A DNA stretch of 64,000 nucleotides from Rapidithrix thailandica (GCF_039710355.1 NZ_JBDKWZ010000005.1:62001-126000); one strand, 5' to 3'. Numbered from the stretch's first letter, positions 35,480-45,597 are shown. Notes: a model not told the origin generated them from the sequence alone. Program-made: numbers and translations.

Positions 35480-36658
35480 ATGAAAGTCAACGCTATCACT
35501 TTTGTCGCGCTTATGGCCTGGATGTCGGCCTGTTCGCCCCAACAGGGAGAAGGCCTGGAAGAGAAAAAGCAACAACTGGCGGAGTACAAGAAAGAGTTCA
35601 ACCTGTTGAAATCCAAGATTGATAAGTTGGAAGCTGAATTGGTGAGCTTGGAAGATAAAGACCCTACAGCCAACCTGAAACAAGTAGAGGTATTAAAATT
35701 GGCACCGGGTACCTTTAACCACTACATCGAGGTACAAGGTAATGTGAAGTCCAGTAAAAACGTATCCGTGAATCCTGAAGTCAGTGGGATCTTGATCAGG
35801 CGTCATGTGGAGGAAGGTACCTATGTAAAGAAGGGACAAGTATTGGCTTCAATTGATGCGGAAGTCGTACGCAACAATATAGCCGAAATGGAAACCGAAT
35901 TGGAGTTGGCTACCAATCTTTACAATCGTCAGAAAAACCTTTGGGACCGGAAGATTGGTTCGGAAGTGCAATACCTGGAAGCCAAGAATAGGAAAGAAAG
36001 TTTGGAGAAAAAACTTGCTACCCTGAAAACCCAATTGAGTAAGACGTATGTGAAATCGCCGATTAGCGGCACTGTGGATGAGTTTTTTGTGAATTCCGGG
36101 GAGATGGTCAGCCCTAGTGCTCCGGTAGTAAGGGTGGTGAACTTGGCAAATGTAGAAGTGAACGCGGAAGTTTCCGAAGCATATACTACCAGTGTAAGAC
36201 AAGGAGATTCTGTGGAGGTTTCCTTCCCCGTCTTAGGGCTTGAACGCAAAGAGAAGATCCGTTATATCGGTAAGTTTATCAATCCGCAAAACCGTACGTT
36301 CCGTATTGAGTTGATGCTCAATAACAAAGAAGGATTCTTGAAGCCCAACTCCATGGCAGTGGTAAAAATCAACGATTTTCAAAAGGAAGAAGCTATCACC
36401 GTTCCTTCACAATTGATTCAGAAATCAGTGAATAATAATCAAAAATTCCTGTATGCTGTACGGGCCGAAGGGGGTAAAAATCTTGTAAAAAAGTTGACTA
36501 TCGAAACGGGTAAATCTTATAAGGGGATGACCTTGATCCAGTCGGGCTTGTTGTCCGGAGATATGGTGATTACCAAAGGATTTAACGAGGTGATAGACGG
36601 AGAAGAAGTGAAGATCGTGAATCAGCAAAAGCAGGATGTAAAGATTACTAAAAACTAA
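35480..36658 (+). CDS. RND efflux periplasmic adaptor (HlyD/MFP family) lipoprotein
   Basis: 392 residues from the ATG at 35480, chosen because it opens a lipoprotein signal (MKVNAITFVALMAWMSAC, Cys18). An upstream in-frame ATG at 35441 would put 13 residues before it. A coiled coil (about 28-60) is followed by the barrel-sandwich hybrid (YVKKGQVLASIDAEV and VKSPISGTVDEFFVNSGE) split by an alpha hairpin, then a beta-barrel and membrane-proximal domain. It links the inner-membrane RND pump to TolC. Same operon: 93 bases after tolC and 128 before the pump. Confidence 0.94.
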   Translation: MKVNAITFVALMAWMSACSPQQGEGLEEKKQQLAEYKKEFNLLKSKIDKLEAELVSLEDKDPTANLKQVEVLKLAPGTFNHYIEVQGNVKSSKNVSVNPEVSGILIRRHVEEGTYVKKGQVLASIDAEVVRNNIAEMETELELATNLYNRQKNLWDRKIGSEVQYLEAKNRKESLEKKLATLKTQLSKTYVKSPISGTVDEFFVNSGEMVSPSAPVVRVVNLANVEVNAEVSEAYTTSVRQGDSVEVSFPVLGLERKEKIRYIGKFINPQNRTFRIELMLNNKEGFLKPNSMAVVKINDFQKEEAITVPSQLIQKSVNNNQKFLYAVRAEGGKNLVKKLTIETGKSYKGMTLIQSGLLSGDMVITKGFNEVIDGEEVKIVNQQKQDVKITKN

Positions 36659-36786
36659 AAGTAAGCCAGAGAGGGGAATTCTATTTTTTCAATCATTTGT
36701 TGCATCCCCTCTTCTTTTTACTACCCACCCCGGTTTGACTGATATTATAAGTCCAAATCATCCATTTAAGAAAAGCTATATCAACA

Positions 36787-39700
36787 ATGGCAAACCAAGA
36801 CGATAAAAAAATAAAACGCGAGTTCGGGCTCAGTACACTTTCGGTCAACAACAGCACCAGTGTGTTTATCCTTACCGGAATCATCGTGTTGTTTGGCTTG
36901 TATTCGTACATCACCATGCCCAAGGAACAATTTCCGGAAGTGGTGATGCCCACAGTGTATGTCAATACTATTTACCCCGGTAACTCTCCGGTGGATATCG
37001 AAAACCTGATTACCCGGCCTATCGAGAAGGAACTGAAATCCATCAAAGGGGTGAAGAAAATTAATTCTACCTCGGCACAAGATGTATCGGTGATTTTGAT
37101 TGAGTTCAACGAAGATATTGAAATTGCAAAAGCCATCCAGGACACAAAGGATGCCGTAGATAAATCCAAAAAAGAATTGCCTAACGACCTGGATGAAGAT
37201 CCGCAAGTATTAGAAGTAGACTTGTCAGAATTGCCAATCATGATGGTGAACCTGTCAGGTGATTTTGAGTTGGATAAGTTGAAAGATTATGCGGAGTACC
37301 TGGAAGATGAGATGGAAGCCCTTTCAGAAGTTTCTAAAGTGGATATCATCGGAGCCTTGGATCGTGAAATACAAGTCAATGCCGACTTGTATAAGATGGA
37401 AGCGGTGAAAATAACCTTCGGGGATATTGAAAAAGCCATTGCTAATGAAAATATCACGATGTCCGGGGGGGATATTCTTACCAATGGATACAGACGCTCT
37501 TTACGGGTATTCGGTGAATTTCAGAATGTAGAAGAAATCAAGAATATTGTGGTCAAGTCGGAAGAGCAAAACACCATTTACCTGAAGGATGTCGCGGAAG
37601 TAGTGGACAGTTATGTAGAGCGGGAAAGCTTTGCCCGGATGGCAACCCGTGACTTTGCCACCGAAGGAAATTTTCCGGTAGTGACCTTGTCTGTAGTGAA
37701 GCGAAACGGGGAAAACCTGATCAATGCTACGGAAAAAATCGATGAGATTCTGGAAGAAGCCAAGGCGCATCATTTGCCAAGCACCTTGAATATTGAAATT
37801 ACCAATAGCCAGGCGGACCATATGAAATTGCAACTGAGCAACCTGGAAAACAGTATTATTTCCGGGATGTTGTTGGTGGTTTTGGTACTCCTGTTCTTCT
37901 TAGGTTTCCGGAATGCACTATTTGTAGGATTGGCCATTCCCTTGTCCATGTTTATGTCTTTCATGATTTTGAGTGCCTTGGGGGTTTCGGTCAATATGGT
38001 AATGTTGTTTGGCTTGATCCTGGCGTTGGGGATGTTGGTGGACAATGCCATTGTGGTGATTGAAAATATCTACCGTTTGCGCGAGCAGGGGATGGGTACC
38101 TTACAAGCAGCAAAGGAAGGAGTAGGTGAGGTGGCCTCTGCCATCATCAGTTCTACCGCTACTACCTTGGCTGCTTTCGTACCCTTGGCGTTCTGGCCGG
38201 GTATCATGGGTGAGTTTATGAAATACCTGCCCATCACATTGATCATTGTATTGACGTCCTCTCTGTTTGTCGGATTGGTGATCAACCCGGTGGTGGCTGC
38301 AGGCTTTATGAAAGTAGACAATGGCAAAGAGCAAAAGAATAAGAAGAACCTGACGGTATTTGGAATCGGCTTGGCCGTCTTATCGGTTATTTGCTTTTTC
38401 GTTGCCGAGACCTACACTTGGGGGAACTTGTTTATGCTGTTTGCCTTGATTTCGTTTGCCAATGCATTTGTAGTGAAAAAAGCGGCTTATTGGTTTCAAA
38501 ACACCCTTCTGGTCAGGTTGGAAAAAATTTACCTGAAAACGCTGCGATATGCACTTACCTCCTGGAGGCCGTATGTCTTTTTGATAGGAACGACTCTCTT
38601 TTTGTTCTTTTCTTTAGGCTTGTTTTCTGCAAATCAGCCACAAATCAGTTTGTTCTCAGATACGGATCCGAATTATGTCTACATCTACATGGAAGCAGCG
38701 CAAGGGACAGATGTCAAAACTACGAATGAGTTGACCAAACAAGTTGAAAAGAGAGTGTTTGAGGTATTGGAGCCCTATAGCGAAATTGTAGAATCCGTAG
38801 TAACCAATGTAGGGCAAAATACCGGGAATCCCATGGAGTCGGTGGGAAGGGATATTACGCCGAATAAAAGTAAAATTGCCATTGCCTTTGAAGACTTTGA
38901 GAACCGTAACGGCATCAGTACTTCCGAAATTATGAACAAAGTAGGGGAGGCCGCCAAAGGAGTTCCGGGCTTGAAAGTCACTACGGACAAGGAAAAGATG
39001 GGGCCTCCGGTAGGAAAGCCTGTGAACATTGAAGTGACAGGAGAGAATTATATTACCTTGATTGAAGAAGCCGAAAAGATTAAAAATATCATTGAGCACG
39101 GAGGGGTGGACGGTCTGGACGGATTGCAAATCGAAGTGGATTTGGGCAAGCCGGAACTATTGGTCAATATTGACCGGGCCAAAGCCGGACGGTACGGACT
39201 GTCTACCGGGATGCTGGCGGCTGATTTGCGGACGGCCATCTACGGAAAAGAAGTTTCCAAATTTAAAGACGGGGAAGACGACTATCCGATTCAATTGCGA
39301 TTGGCTGATAAATACCGCTATGATGTGTCAAGTCTGTATGACAAGCGGTTAACCTTCAGAGATAATAAAGGGAAATTCCACCAAATCCCCGTATCGTCCA
39401 TTGCGGATTTAGAATACAGTTCTACGTTCGGTTCGGTGAAGCGAAAAGATCTGGATCGGATGATTGAAGTGAGTTCCAATGTGTTGGAAGGATACAATGC
39501 GAATGAAATCGTACAGCAAATTCAAGCATTATTAGAAAATCATAAAATGCCGGAAGGATATTCCTTCAAGTTTACCGGTGAGCAAGAAGAGCAACAGAAA
39601 AACCAAGAGTTTTTGATGAGTGCATTGATTATTGCGGTGTCTGCAATCTTCTTGATCTTGGTCTCCCAGTTCAACTCAGGGATCAAGCCGTTTATCATCG

Positions 39701-40290
39701 TAGGATCGGTAATCTTCAGTTTGATTGGGGTGTTTTTAGGAATGGCCCTGTTTGGTGACGACTTTGTCATCATCATGACCGGTGTGGGGATTATCTCTCT
39801 TGCCGGGGTAGTGGTGAACAACGCCATTGTATTGATTGACTATGTAGACCTGACCCGGAACCGGAAGAGGCAAGAACTAGGGATGAGCGAGGACGAGCAT
39901 TTACCATCCAGTCTCTTTATTGAATGTTTGGTAGAAGGGGGGTATACCCGTTTGCGTCCGGTACTGTTAACAGCCATTACCACGGTATTGGGATTGGTGC
40001 CATTGGCCACAGGGTTGAACATCGATTTCTTTGGTTTGTTTGCTCATTTTAAACCCAATATTTACATGGGAGGTCCGAATGCCGATACATGGGGACCTAT
40101 GGCTTGGACGGTGATTTACGGGCTTGTGTTTGCTACGTTTCTTACCTTGGTGATTGTTCCGGTAATGTATTACATCTCGGATCTGATTGTTCAAATGTTT
40201 GCGAAAAAGGCCAAGCCTACTGAAGAGCAAGAGGTAACAGAGCCACAGACGCTAAATGATCAAGAAGCGCTTGAAACCAATCATCAATAG
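36787..40290 (+). CDS. RND efflux pump, HAE1/AcrB-type permease
   Basis: 1167 residues, longer than AcrB (about 1050). Typical sequences: FPEVVMPTVYVNTIYPGNSP, the long membrane block from LSNLENSIISGMLLVVLVLLF (about 345), GLILALGMLVDNAIVVIEN (about 405-423) with the proton-relay acidic Asp, and the second repeat GVGIISLAGVVVNNAIVLIDY. Twelve transmembrane helices and two large periplasmic loops are expected. It exports hydrophobic or toxic compounds through the adaptor and TolC. An extra loop of mainly hydrophobic sequence near 510-570 includes two more predicted segments, longer than in AcrB. A terminator follows. Confidence 0.95.
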   Translation: MANQDDKKIKREFGLSTLSVNNSTSVFILTGIIVLFGLYSYITMPKEQFPEVVMPTVYVNTIYPGNSPVDIENLITRPIEKELKSIKGVKKINSTSAQDVSVILIEFNEDIEIAKAIQDTKDAVDKSKKELPNDLDEDPQVLEVDLSELPIMMVNLSGDFELDKLKDYAEYLEDEMEALSEVSKVDIIGALDREIQVNADLYKMEAVKITFGDIEKAIANENITMSGGDILTNGYRRSLRVFGEFQNVEEIKNIVVKSEEQNTIYLKDVAEVVDSYVERESFARMATRDFATEGNFPVVTLSVVKRNGENLINATEKIDEILEEAKAHHLPSTLNIEITNSQADHMKLQLSNLENSIISGMLLVVLVLLFFLGFRNALFVGLAIPLSMFMSFMILSALGVSVNMVMLFGLILALGMLVDNAIVVIENIYRLREQGMGTLQAAKEGVGEVASAIISSTATTLAAFVPLAFWPGIMGEFMKYLPITLIIVLTSSLFVGLVINPVVAAGFMKVDNGKEQKNKKNLTVFGIGLAVLSVICFFVAETYTWGNLFMLFALISFANAFVVKKAAYWFQNTLLVRLEKIYLKTLRYALTSWRPYVFLIGTTLFLFFSLGLFSANQPQISLFSDTDPNYVYIYMEAAQGTDVKTTNELTKQVEKRVFEVLEPYSEIVESVVTNVGQNTGNPMESVGRDITPNKSKIAIAFEDFENRNGISTSEIMNKVGEAAKGVPGLKVTTDKEKMGPPVGKPVNIEVTGENYITLIEEAEKIKNIIEHGGVDGLDGLQIEVDLGKPELLVNIDRAKAGRYGLSTGMLAADLRTAIYGKEVSKFKDGEDDYPIQLRLADKYRYDVSSLYDKRLTFRDNKGKFHQIPVSSIADLEYSSTFGSVKRKDLDRMIEVSSNVLEGYNANEIVQQIQALLENHKMPEGYSFKFTGEQEEQQKNQEFLMSALIIAVSAIFLILVSQFNSGIKPFIIVGSVIFSLIGVFLGMALFGDDFVIIMTGVGIISLAGVVVNNAIVLIDYVDLTRNRKRQELGMSEDEHLPSSLFIECLVEGGYTRLRPVLLTAITTVLGLVPLATGLNIDFFGLFAHFKPNIYMGGPNADTWGPMAWTVIYGLVFATFLTLVIVPVMYYISDLIVQMFAKKAKPTEEQEVTEPQTLNDQEALETNHQ

Positions 40291-40356
40291 AGATCGAATT
40301 CAATAGATAAATCCAAATACAAACAAATTAAGTGCATAGTTTGTAATATTTCTGAC

Positions 40357-40387
40357 AAAAAAGCCGGCCGTTTTGGTCGGCTTTTTT
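40357..40387. terminator. Bidirectional intrinsic terminator
   Basis: AAAAAAGCC and GGCTTTTTT flank a 13-base centre, between converging genes. Confidence 0.9.
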
Positions 40388-40410
40388 ATTTCCATAAAAT
40401 CTTTTGAAAC

Positions 40411-41277
40411 TTAAAGTGTTTTTATCATTTCATATTGAGCAATGGGATTTTGAAAGCCCACCCGCTTTAAAAACTGGTGCAAAGGGCCGTAGGTTTGATC
40501 AATATTGATAAAAGAAAGCTTTTGAAGCGGATGCGCTATTTTTTGAGCGGTTTGTAACAATTGCCAACCGATATACATTCTACGGTAATCCGGGAGAACA
40601 GCTATTTGTGAGACTCTTCCGGTATCGGATAAAAACGAAAGGTAGCCCACAATTTGCTTGTTTGCTTTGGCGATGAGAATGGTTTCGTCTGCCGAGTTTT
40701 GTGAAATGGCTTGCCAGGAGTTCTGCCAGGAAGGGGTAGTGTCCCAAAAACTTTGCAACTCTTCCCAACGTTCCGCTTTTTCCAGGTGGATTTTGATTTT
40801 GAGCAAAGGAGCCGGAGCGTTGATTTCCCGGGTGTTAACATAGCATTCATAGGTCCGGTGGATCACAAAGCCTAATTTGTGATAAATGGCAATGGCTCGC
40901 TGATTGGTGGTGATGACTTCCAACAAGCATTGTTGGATATTATGTATTGGGAATTTTTCCCAGAGATACGTGTACAGTTGTTCCGTTAAGTGATTGCCCC
41001 GGAAACCGGGAAGCACTCCGGTGCCGGCATTGTAGGCGGTAGGCTTTCCCTGGTAAATACCCGTGCCAGTAAGAATAAATCCCACTAATTGTTCTTTATA
41101 AAAAGCCCCGGCACTGAGACTCAAGTCCCCTCCAATCCGGACCAGTCGCTGAAACAATTCCTCTTTACTAGGCTTCATTTGTGTTTGATAATCAGCAAAA
41201 GCACTAAGGAAAGCCTTATGTAGTTGGGAGAAATTTACCTGTTCCAGTGATCTAATTTGAAATTTTGTTGTTTTCAA
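40411..41277 (-). CDS. GNAT acetyltransferase, two-domain
   Basis: About 288 residues from a TTG at 41277 (MKTTKFQIRSLEQVNFSQL); another TTG at 41316 would add 13 residues, so the start is uncertain. The N-terminal GNAT domain contains TGVLPGFRGNHLTEQLYTYL (acetyl-CoA loop). The C-terminal half is a second, diverged GNAT domain (VSQIAVLPDYRRMYIGWQLL). This arrangement occurs in several Bacteroidota acetyltransferases of unknown substrate. Cytoplasmic. Convergent with the efflux pump gene and divergent from the PurF homologue. Confidence 0.8.
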   Translation of the reverse strand: MKTTKFQIRSLEQVNFSQLHKAFLSAFADYQTQMKPSKEELFQRLVRIGGDLSLSAGAFYKEQLVGFILTGTGIYQGKPTAYNAGTGVLPGFRGNHLTEQLYTYLWEKFPIHNIQQCLLEVITTNQRAIAIYHKLGFVIHRTYECYVNTREINAPAPLLKIKIHLEKAERWEELQSFWDTTPSWQNSWQAISQNSADETILIAKANKQIVGYLSFLSDTGRVSQIAVLPDYRRMYIGWQLLQTAQKIAHPLQKLSFINIDQTYGPLHQFLKRVGFQNPIAQYEMIKTL

Positions 41278-41668
41278 AGTAAAAATTGTAAATAGTTGAT
41301 ATCTGTCAATAGGCAAAGACCTGTTTTCATTGAATGAAACAATGCCTTTGAATACGGTAAGTGAGAGGAGTAAGGGGAAAGTATAAAAGAAAGCGAATCT
41401 AGCTATTCCTCATTCCTCATAATATTAACAAAACCGCCATAAATTATTCCTAAGGCCTCCCACAGAACGAAACTCTTTTTAAACAATAAAAATCAACCAG
41501 TTAGAACAAAAAGAGTCTTGGGATTAAAAAAACGATCAAAGGTAAGTGGGTTTCGCTAGTAATAAGATAATTTTGCCGCAAAATTAAGTTTTGGTGATGG
41601 GGGGAAGCCCATAACTTCTTTTTCTCACCTGTCTGAAAAATAGTTTATACAAATATTAGGGACTTCCA
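41278..41668. other. Divergent intergenic region before the PurF homologue
   Basis: 391 bases without a gene. A 9-bp inverted repeat (ACTCTTTTT/AAAAAGAGT, 41472-41516) with a 27-base spacer lies some 150 bases before the PurF homologue and could be regulatory. TAATTTTG near 41569 fits a -7 box, but no matching TTTG is placed upstream. Confidence 0.4.
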
Positions 41669-43564
41669 ATGAGTGAATCTATTAAACACGAATGTGGTAT
41701 TGCCTTTATCAGGCTGAGAAAGCCATTATCTTACTTCATCGAGAAATATCAAACACCTGCATATGCGCTCAATAAATTGTATTTATTGATGCATAAACAA
41801 CACAACCGCGGGCAAGATGGAGCGGGAGTGGCATCTATAAAAATGAACCTCAAACCGGGAAAGCCATATTTGGACCGGTTCCGTTCGATAGAACCACAAC
41901 CTGTGACAGATATTTTTCAGAACATTACTGAGAAGTTAAACAAAGTCAAGTCCAAGCACCCGAAAAAGTTTATGAATGCCGAATGGATGCGGAATAACAC
42001 AAACTTTATGGGAGACGTATTTATGGGACACCTGCGCTATGGTACACATGGTAAAAATACCATTGGGCATTGTCATCCGGTGGTGCGGCCTAACAACTGG
42101 CGAAGTCGCACATTGCTTGTTGCCGGCAATTTTAATATGACCAATGTGGAGGAGCTGTTCCAAAAATTGATTGAGTTGGGACAACACCCCAAAGAAAATG
42201 TGGATACGGTAACCGTCATGGAAAAGATCGGGCATTTTCTGGATGAAGAAAATGAATTGCTGTTCAGAAAATACAAAGACGAAGGCTTGGATAATGTCTC
42301 CATTACAGAGCGGATAGAACACGAACTGGATTTGTCCCGGGTGTTGCAACGTGCCTGTAAGGATTTTGACGGAGGGTATGCCATGATGGGAATGACCGGG
42401 TATGGAGCAACGTTTGTCGCCCGTGATCCGGCAGGTATCCGTCCGGCTTATTATTATGCAAATGATGAAGTGATTGTGGCGGCTTCTGAAAAACCCGCTA
42501 TCAAAACAGCTTTTAACATTGAATACGATAAAATTCAGGAGATCCAGCCGGGGCATGCCTTAATCGTTAACAAAAAAGGCGATTATGAAGAAACTCAGTT
42601 TACTCCCCCTCTTCCGAAAAAGGCTTGTAGCTTCGAAAGAATTTACTTCTCCAGAGGAACTGACCCTGAAATTTATAACGAACGGAAAAAACTTGGAGAA
42701 TTACTTTGCCCTCAGATTTTAGAGGCCATCGATTACGACCTGGAAAATACGGTTTTTTCCTATATCCCGAATACCGCAGAGACAGCTTATTTAGGTATGA
42801 TGTCGGGTATTGAAAAGTATTTGATTCAGCAAAGGAAAAAGGCCATTGAAGATGAAAATCTTAAGGGAGAAGAATTGGAGCGTATCTTGTCTTTCCGTGC
42901 ACGGACAGAAAAGATCGTATTGAAAGATGTAAAGCTGCGGACCTTTATTGCCGATGACGGACAAAGGGATGAGATGGTCGCCCATGTGTATGACACTACC
43001 TACGGAGTGATTAATAAAAACCATGATACATTGGTAGTGCTGGACGACTCCATTGTACGGGGAACAACCCTGGAAAAAAGTATCATTACCCTGCTTGACC
43101 GGTTGGAGCCTAAGCGGATCATCATCGTCTCTTCCGCTCCGCAAATCCGCTTCCCGGATTGTTATGGCATTGACATGTCGAAGATGCAACTGTTTGTTGC
43201 TTTCAGAGCGATGATGAGCCTGTTGGACAAACACAACAAATCTTACCTTAAAGAGGAAGTATACAAGAAAGCCAAAAAGGCGGTGAAGACGGGAGAAAAT
43301 ATTGAGGTGAACTTTGTCAATGAATTGTACGAGCAATTTACGTACGAGGAAATTTCCGATGAAATTGCCGAAATCGTAAAACTTCCACATATCCGGGCAG
43401 AAGTGAAGGTGATCTTCCAAACGGTGGAAAACCTGCATGCTGCCTGCCCTAACCATTTGGGCGATTGGTACTTTACCGGAGATTACCCGACTCCTGGAGG
43501 AACACGGGTGGCTAACAATTCCTTTGTGAATTTCAGAGACGGTAAAAACAAGAGGGCTTACTAA
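41669..43564 (+). CDS. Amidophosphoribosyltransferase-like protein, long form
   Basis: 631 residues, against about 470-510 for ordinary PurF. The N-terminal glutamine amidotransferase class II domain has Cys9 in HECGIAF and the NRGQDGAG motif. The phosphoribosyltransferase part has the PRPP loop LVVLDDSIVRGTTLEKSI (about 453-470) followed by RIIIVSSAPQIRFPDCYGIDM. Ordinary PurF makes 5-phosphoribosylamine from PRPP and glutamine in purine synthesis. This long form is a common second homologue in Bacteroidota. Its Cys is preceded by only eight residues, so N-terminal processing would be needed for a free Cys1. The gene is monocistronic with its own terminator. It may be the true PurF or a paralogue. 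Confidence 0.8.
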   Translation: MSESIKHECGIAFIRLRKPLSYFIEKYQTPAYALNKLYLLMHKQHNRGQDGAGVASIKMNLKPGKPYLDRFRSIEPQPVTDIFQNITEKLNKVKSKHPKKFMNAEWMRNNTNFMGDVFMGHLRYGTHGKNTIGHCHPVVRPNNWRSRTLLVAGNFNMTNVEELFQKLIELGQHPKENVDTVTVMEKIGHFLDEENELLFRKYKDEGLDNVSITERIEHELDLSRVLQRACKDFDGGYAMMGMTGYGATFVARDPAGIRPAYYYANDEVIVAASEKPAIKTAFNIEYDKIQEIQPGHALIVNKKGDYEETQFTPPLPKKACSFERIYFSRGTDPEIYNERKKLGELLCPQILEAIDYDLENTVFSYIPNTAETAYLGMMSGIEKYLIQQRKKAIEDENLKGEELERILSFRARTEKIVLKDVKLRTFIADDGQRDEMVAHVYDTTYGVINKNHDTLVVLDDSIVRGTTLEKSIITLLDRLEPKRIIIVSSAPQIRFPDCYGIDMSKMQLFVAFRAMMSLLDKHNKSYLKEEVYKKAKKAVKTGENIEVNFVNELYEQFTYEEISDEIAEIVKLPHIRAEVKVIFQTVENLHAACPNHLGDWYFTGDYPTPGGTRVANNSFVNFRDGKNKRAY

Positions 43565-43620
43565 GCCAACACAATGGCACTGGACATTCATTTGGAAGTT
43601 CAGTGAAATGATAAAATTTG

Positions 43621-43654
43621 ATCCCGGGTGAATTCATCATCCGGGATTTTTTTT
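43621..43654 (+). terminator. Intrinsic terminator
   Basis: ATCCCGG and CCGGGAT with a 13-base loop and eight T, 57 bases after the PurF homologue. Confidence 0.92.
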
Positions 43655-43844
43655 GGGAAAGCTCGTCCCATACTCATGGGCTATCCGTGAGGGCTCATGA
43701 AAGGTAGAATCCTCTACCGGAAAGTTGCAAAGCGGTTATTTTTTTCGCAAGTAGCCTGATTTTGTGGAATTTCAGACAAAAAGAGGCAAAGGGCAATAAT
43801 TTTTCCCGGAGCCCTTGATAATTTCGGAAAAAATTGATTCTATG

Positions 43845-43875
43845 TTTGTTAAGTTGGTATTAATTGCTACTTTTG
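43845..43875 (+). promoter_or_regulatory. Promoter of the rplC ribosomal operon
   Basis: TTTG (43845-43848), 19 bases, TACTTTTG (43868-43875), then CACTCC. Exact Bacteroidota form, nearly the same as the promoters before tRNA-Tyr and tRNA-Trp. The leader to rplC is about 115 bases and may contain the control site used by r-protein feedback; no structure was assigned. Confidence 0.87.
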
Positions 43876-43996
43876 CACTCCTTTTATGGGGATTTGTGTG
43901 CATATCTCTATTGTAATTATTGAATAATCAACGGGTTTTTGCCCCGGATAATAAAGCAAACAGATAGTTTATTTAAGGTCTGAAACACATACAGTA

Positions 43997-44617
43997 ATGC
44001 CAGGGATAATTGGAAAAAAAGTAGGCATGACCAGTGTCTACGATGAAAACGGGAAAAACGTAGCGTGTACGCTTATTCAAGCCGGTCCTTGTGTAGTAAC
44101 TCAAGTAAAAACTGAGGACACGGACGGGTACAAGGCAATTCAAGTAGCTTTTGGAGAAAAGAAAGAAAAAAACACTTCAAAAGCGATGTTAGGGCATTTC
44201 AAGAAGGCGGATATTGCGCCTAAAAGAAAGCTAGTCGAATTCAGGGATTTCGAAGGCGAATTTGCCTTGGGAGATACCCTGACGATAGAGAAAATCTTTG
44301 AAGTAGGGGAGTTTGTGGATGTGGTAGGAACTTCAAAAGGTAAAGGTTTTCAAGGGGTTGTTAAAAGACATGGTTTTGGCGGGGTAGGTCAATCTACTCA
44401 CGGTCAGCACAACCGTCAAAGACACCCTGGTGCCATTGGGGCGTGTTCTTATCCTTCTCGTGTATTTAAAGGGTTGCGAATGGCCGGGAGAACTGGGAAT
44501 GAGCGCGTAAAAGTGGATAACTTGAGAGTGCTTAAGATTTATCCAGAGCAGAATTTGATCGTGGTGAGCGGTGCAGTACCCGGTGCAAAAAATTCTTATG
44601 TGATCATTGAAAAGTAA
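43997..44617 (+). CDS. rplC: 50S ribosomal protein L3
   Basis: 206 residues, full length. Family sequence throughout: MPGIIGKKVGMTSVYDENGK at the start and KGFQGVVKRHGFGG, THGQHNRQRHPGAIG (about 130-145) in the loop that reaches the peptidyltransferase centre. It is an early-binding protein of the large subunit. In most bacteria rpsJ comes just before rplC; here rplC is the first gene and has its own promoter 120 bases upstream. rplD follows after 13 bases. Confidence 0.98.
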   Translation: MPGIIGKKVGMTSVYDENGKNVACTLIQAGPCVVTQVKTEDTDGYKAIQVAFGEKKEKNTSKAMLGHFKKADIAPKRKLVEFRDFEGEFALGDTLTIEKIFEVGEFVDVVGTSKGKGFQGVVKRHGFGGVGQSTHGQHNRQRHPGAIGACSYPSRVFKGLRMAGRTGNERVKVDNLRVLKIYPEQNLIVVSGAVPGAKNSYVIIEK

Positions 44618-44630
44618 TTGAGAAGTAGCA

Positions 44631-45251
44631 ATGGAATTAGCAGTTTTAAATACAAGCGGAAGCGATACCGGTAGAAAAGTAACTTTGCCGGCATCAGTGT
44701 TTGGAGCAGAGCCGAATGAGCATGCCGTTTATTTGGTTGTAAAGCAGTATTTGGCCAACCAAAGACAAGGAACACACAAATCAAAAGAGCGTGCCGAGAT
44801 TGCCGGTTCTACCAAGAAATTAAAAAAGCAAAAAGGTACGGGTACCGCCCGGGCGGGTAGTATCAAGTCTCCCGTTTTTCGTGGAGGAGGTAGAATTTTC
44901 GGGCCGAAACCAAGAGATTACGGATTTAAGCTGAATAAAAAGGTAAAGCAATTGGCCAAAAGATCTGCCTTGAGTGCAAAAGCAACTGAAGCTAGCATTG
45001 CCGTGGTAGAAGACTTTGCGTTTGATGCACCTAAAACCAAAGATTTTGTAAGTATTCTGAACAATCTTTCTTTGGGTGAAAAAAAGACTTTAGTAGTGCT
45101 TGCAAATGATGATAAAAATATTTTCTTATCATCTCGCAACTTGTCTAAGTCTAAAGTTGTGACTATTGACTCTCTAAATACCTACGATATCATCCACTAT
45201 GATCAATTGGTAGTTTGTGAAGGGTCAGTCGAAAAATTTGCTAACTTCTAG
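44631..45251 (+). CDS. rplD: 50S ribosomal protein L4
   Basis: 206 residues. The conserved extended loop (about 45-100) is clear: KKQKGTGTARAGSIKSPVFRGGG and IFGPKPRDYGFKLN. L4 lines the peptide exit tunnel and in E. coli represses its own operon at transcription and translation. It overlaps none of its neighbours; rplW starts 13 bases after its stop. Confidence 0.98.
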   Translation: MELAVLNTSGSDTGRKVTLPASVFGAEPNEHAVYLVVKQYLANQRQGTHKSKERAEIAGSTKKLKKQKGTGTARAGSIKSPVFRGGGRIFGPKPRDYGFKLNKKVKQLAKRSALSAKATEASIAVVEDFAFDAPKTKDFVSILNNLSLGEKKTLVVLANDDKNIFLSSRNLSKSKVVTIDSLNTYDIIHYDQLVVCEGSVEKFANF

Positions 45252-45264
45252 AAATCGAATCAAA

Positions 45265-45552
45265 ATGCAAGTATTAAAAAGGCCAATCATTACCGAGAAA
45301 GCATCTGAGAAGAACGAGGCAGGCGTTTACGGATTTGTAGTCGACAAAAGGGCCAATAAAATCGAAATTAAGAAGGCTGTTGAAAGTAAATACGGGGTAA
45401 CCGTAGAGGGCGTCAGAACGGCGATCCTTCCTGGAAAACCGAAATCCAGGTACACCAAAACTAATTTTATTAGTGGGCATTCGGCAAGTTTCAAGAAGGC
45501 GTACGTGACGTTGGTAGAAGGGGATGTGATTGATTTGTACGAGAATGCTTAA
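45265..45552 (+). CDS. rplW: 50S ribosomal protein L23
   Basis: 95 residues from the ATG at 45265 (MQVLKRPIITEKASE). An upstream in-frame start would overlap rplD and add 16 residues that do not match the family. Conserved signatures: LKRPIITEKAS, FVVDKRANKIEIKKAVE and RTAILPGKPKSR. It lies at the tunnel exit and is the docking site for trigger factor and SRP. Confidence 0.97.
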   Translation: MQVLKRPIITEKASEKNEAGVYGFVVDKRANKIEIKKAVESKYGVTVEGVRTAILPGKPKSRYTKTNFISGHSASFKKAYVTLVEGDVIDLYENA

Positions 45553-45597
45553 TTCAACAGGCTGTTAGTTTAAATAATTACAAAAGAAATTTGAGTA

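Noticed and set aside
38656..39129. 157-codon open frame antisense to the RND pump
   Set aside because: The pump gene has continuous family similarity here; no independent evidence for the reverse frame.
42791..43591. 266-codon open frame antisense to the PurF homologue
   Set aside because: It lies wholly over a well-supported gene, with no family-like sequence and with composition set by the opposite strand.
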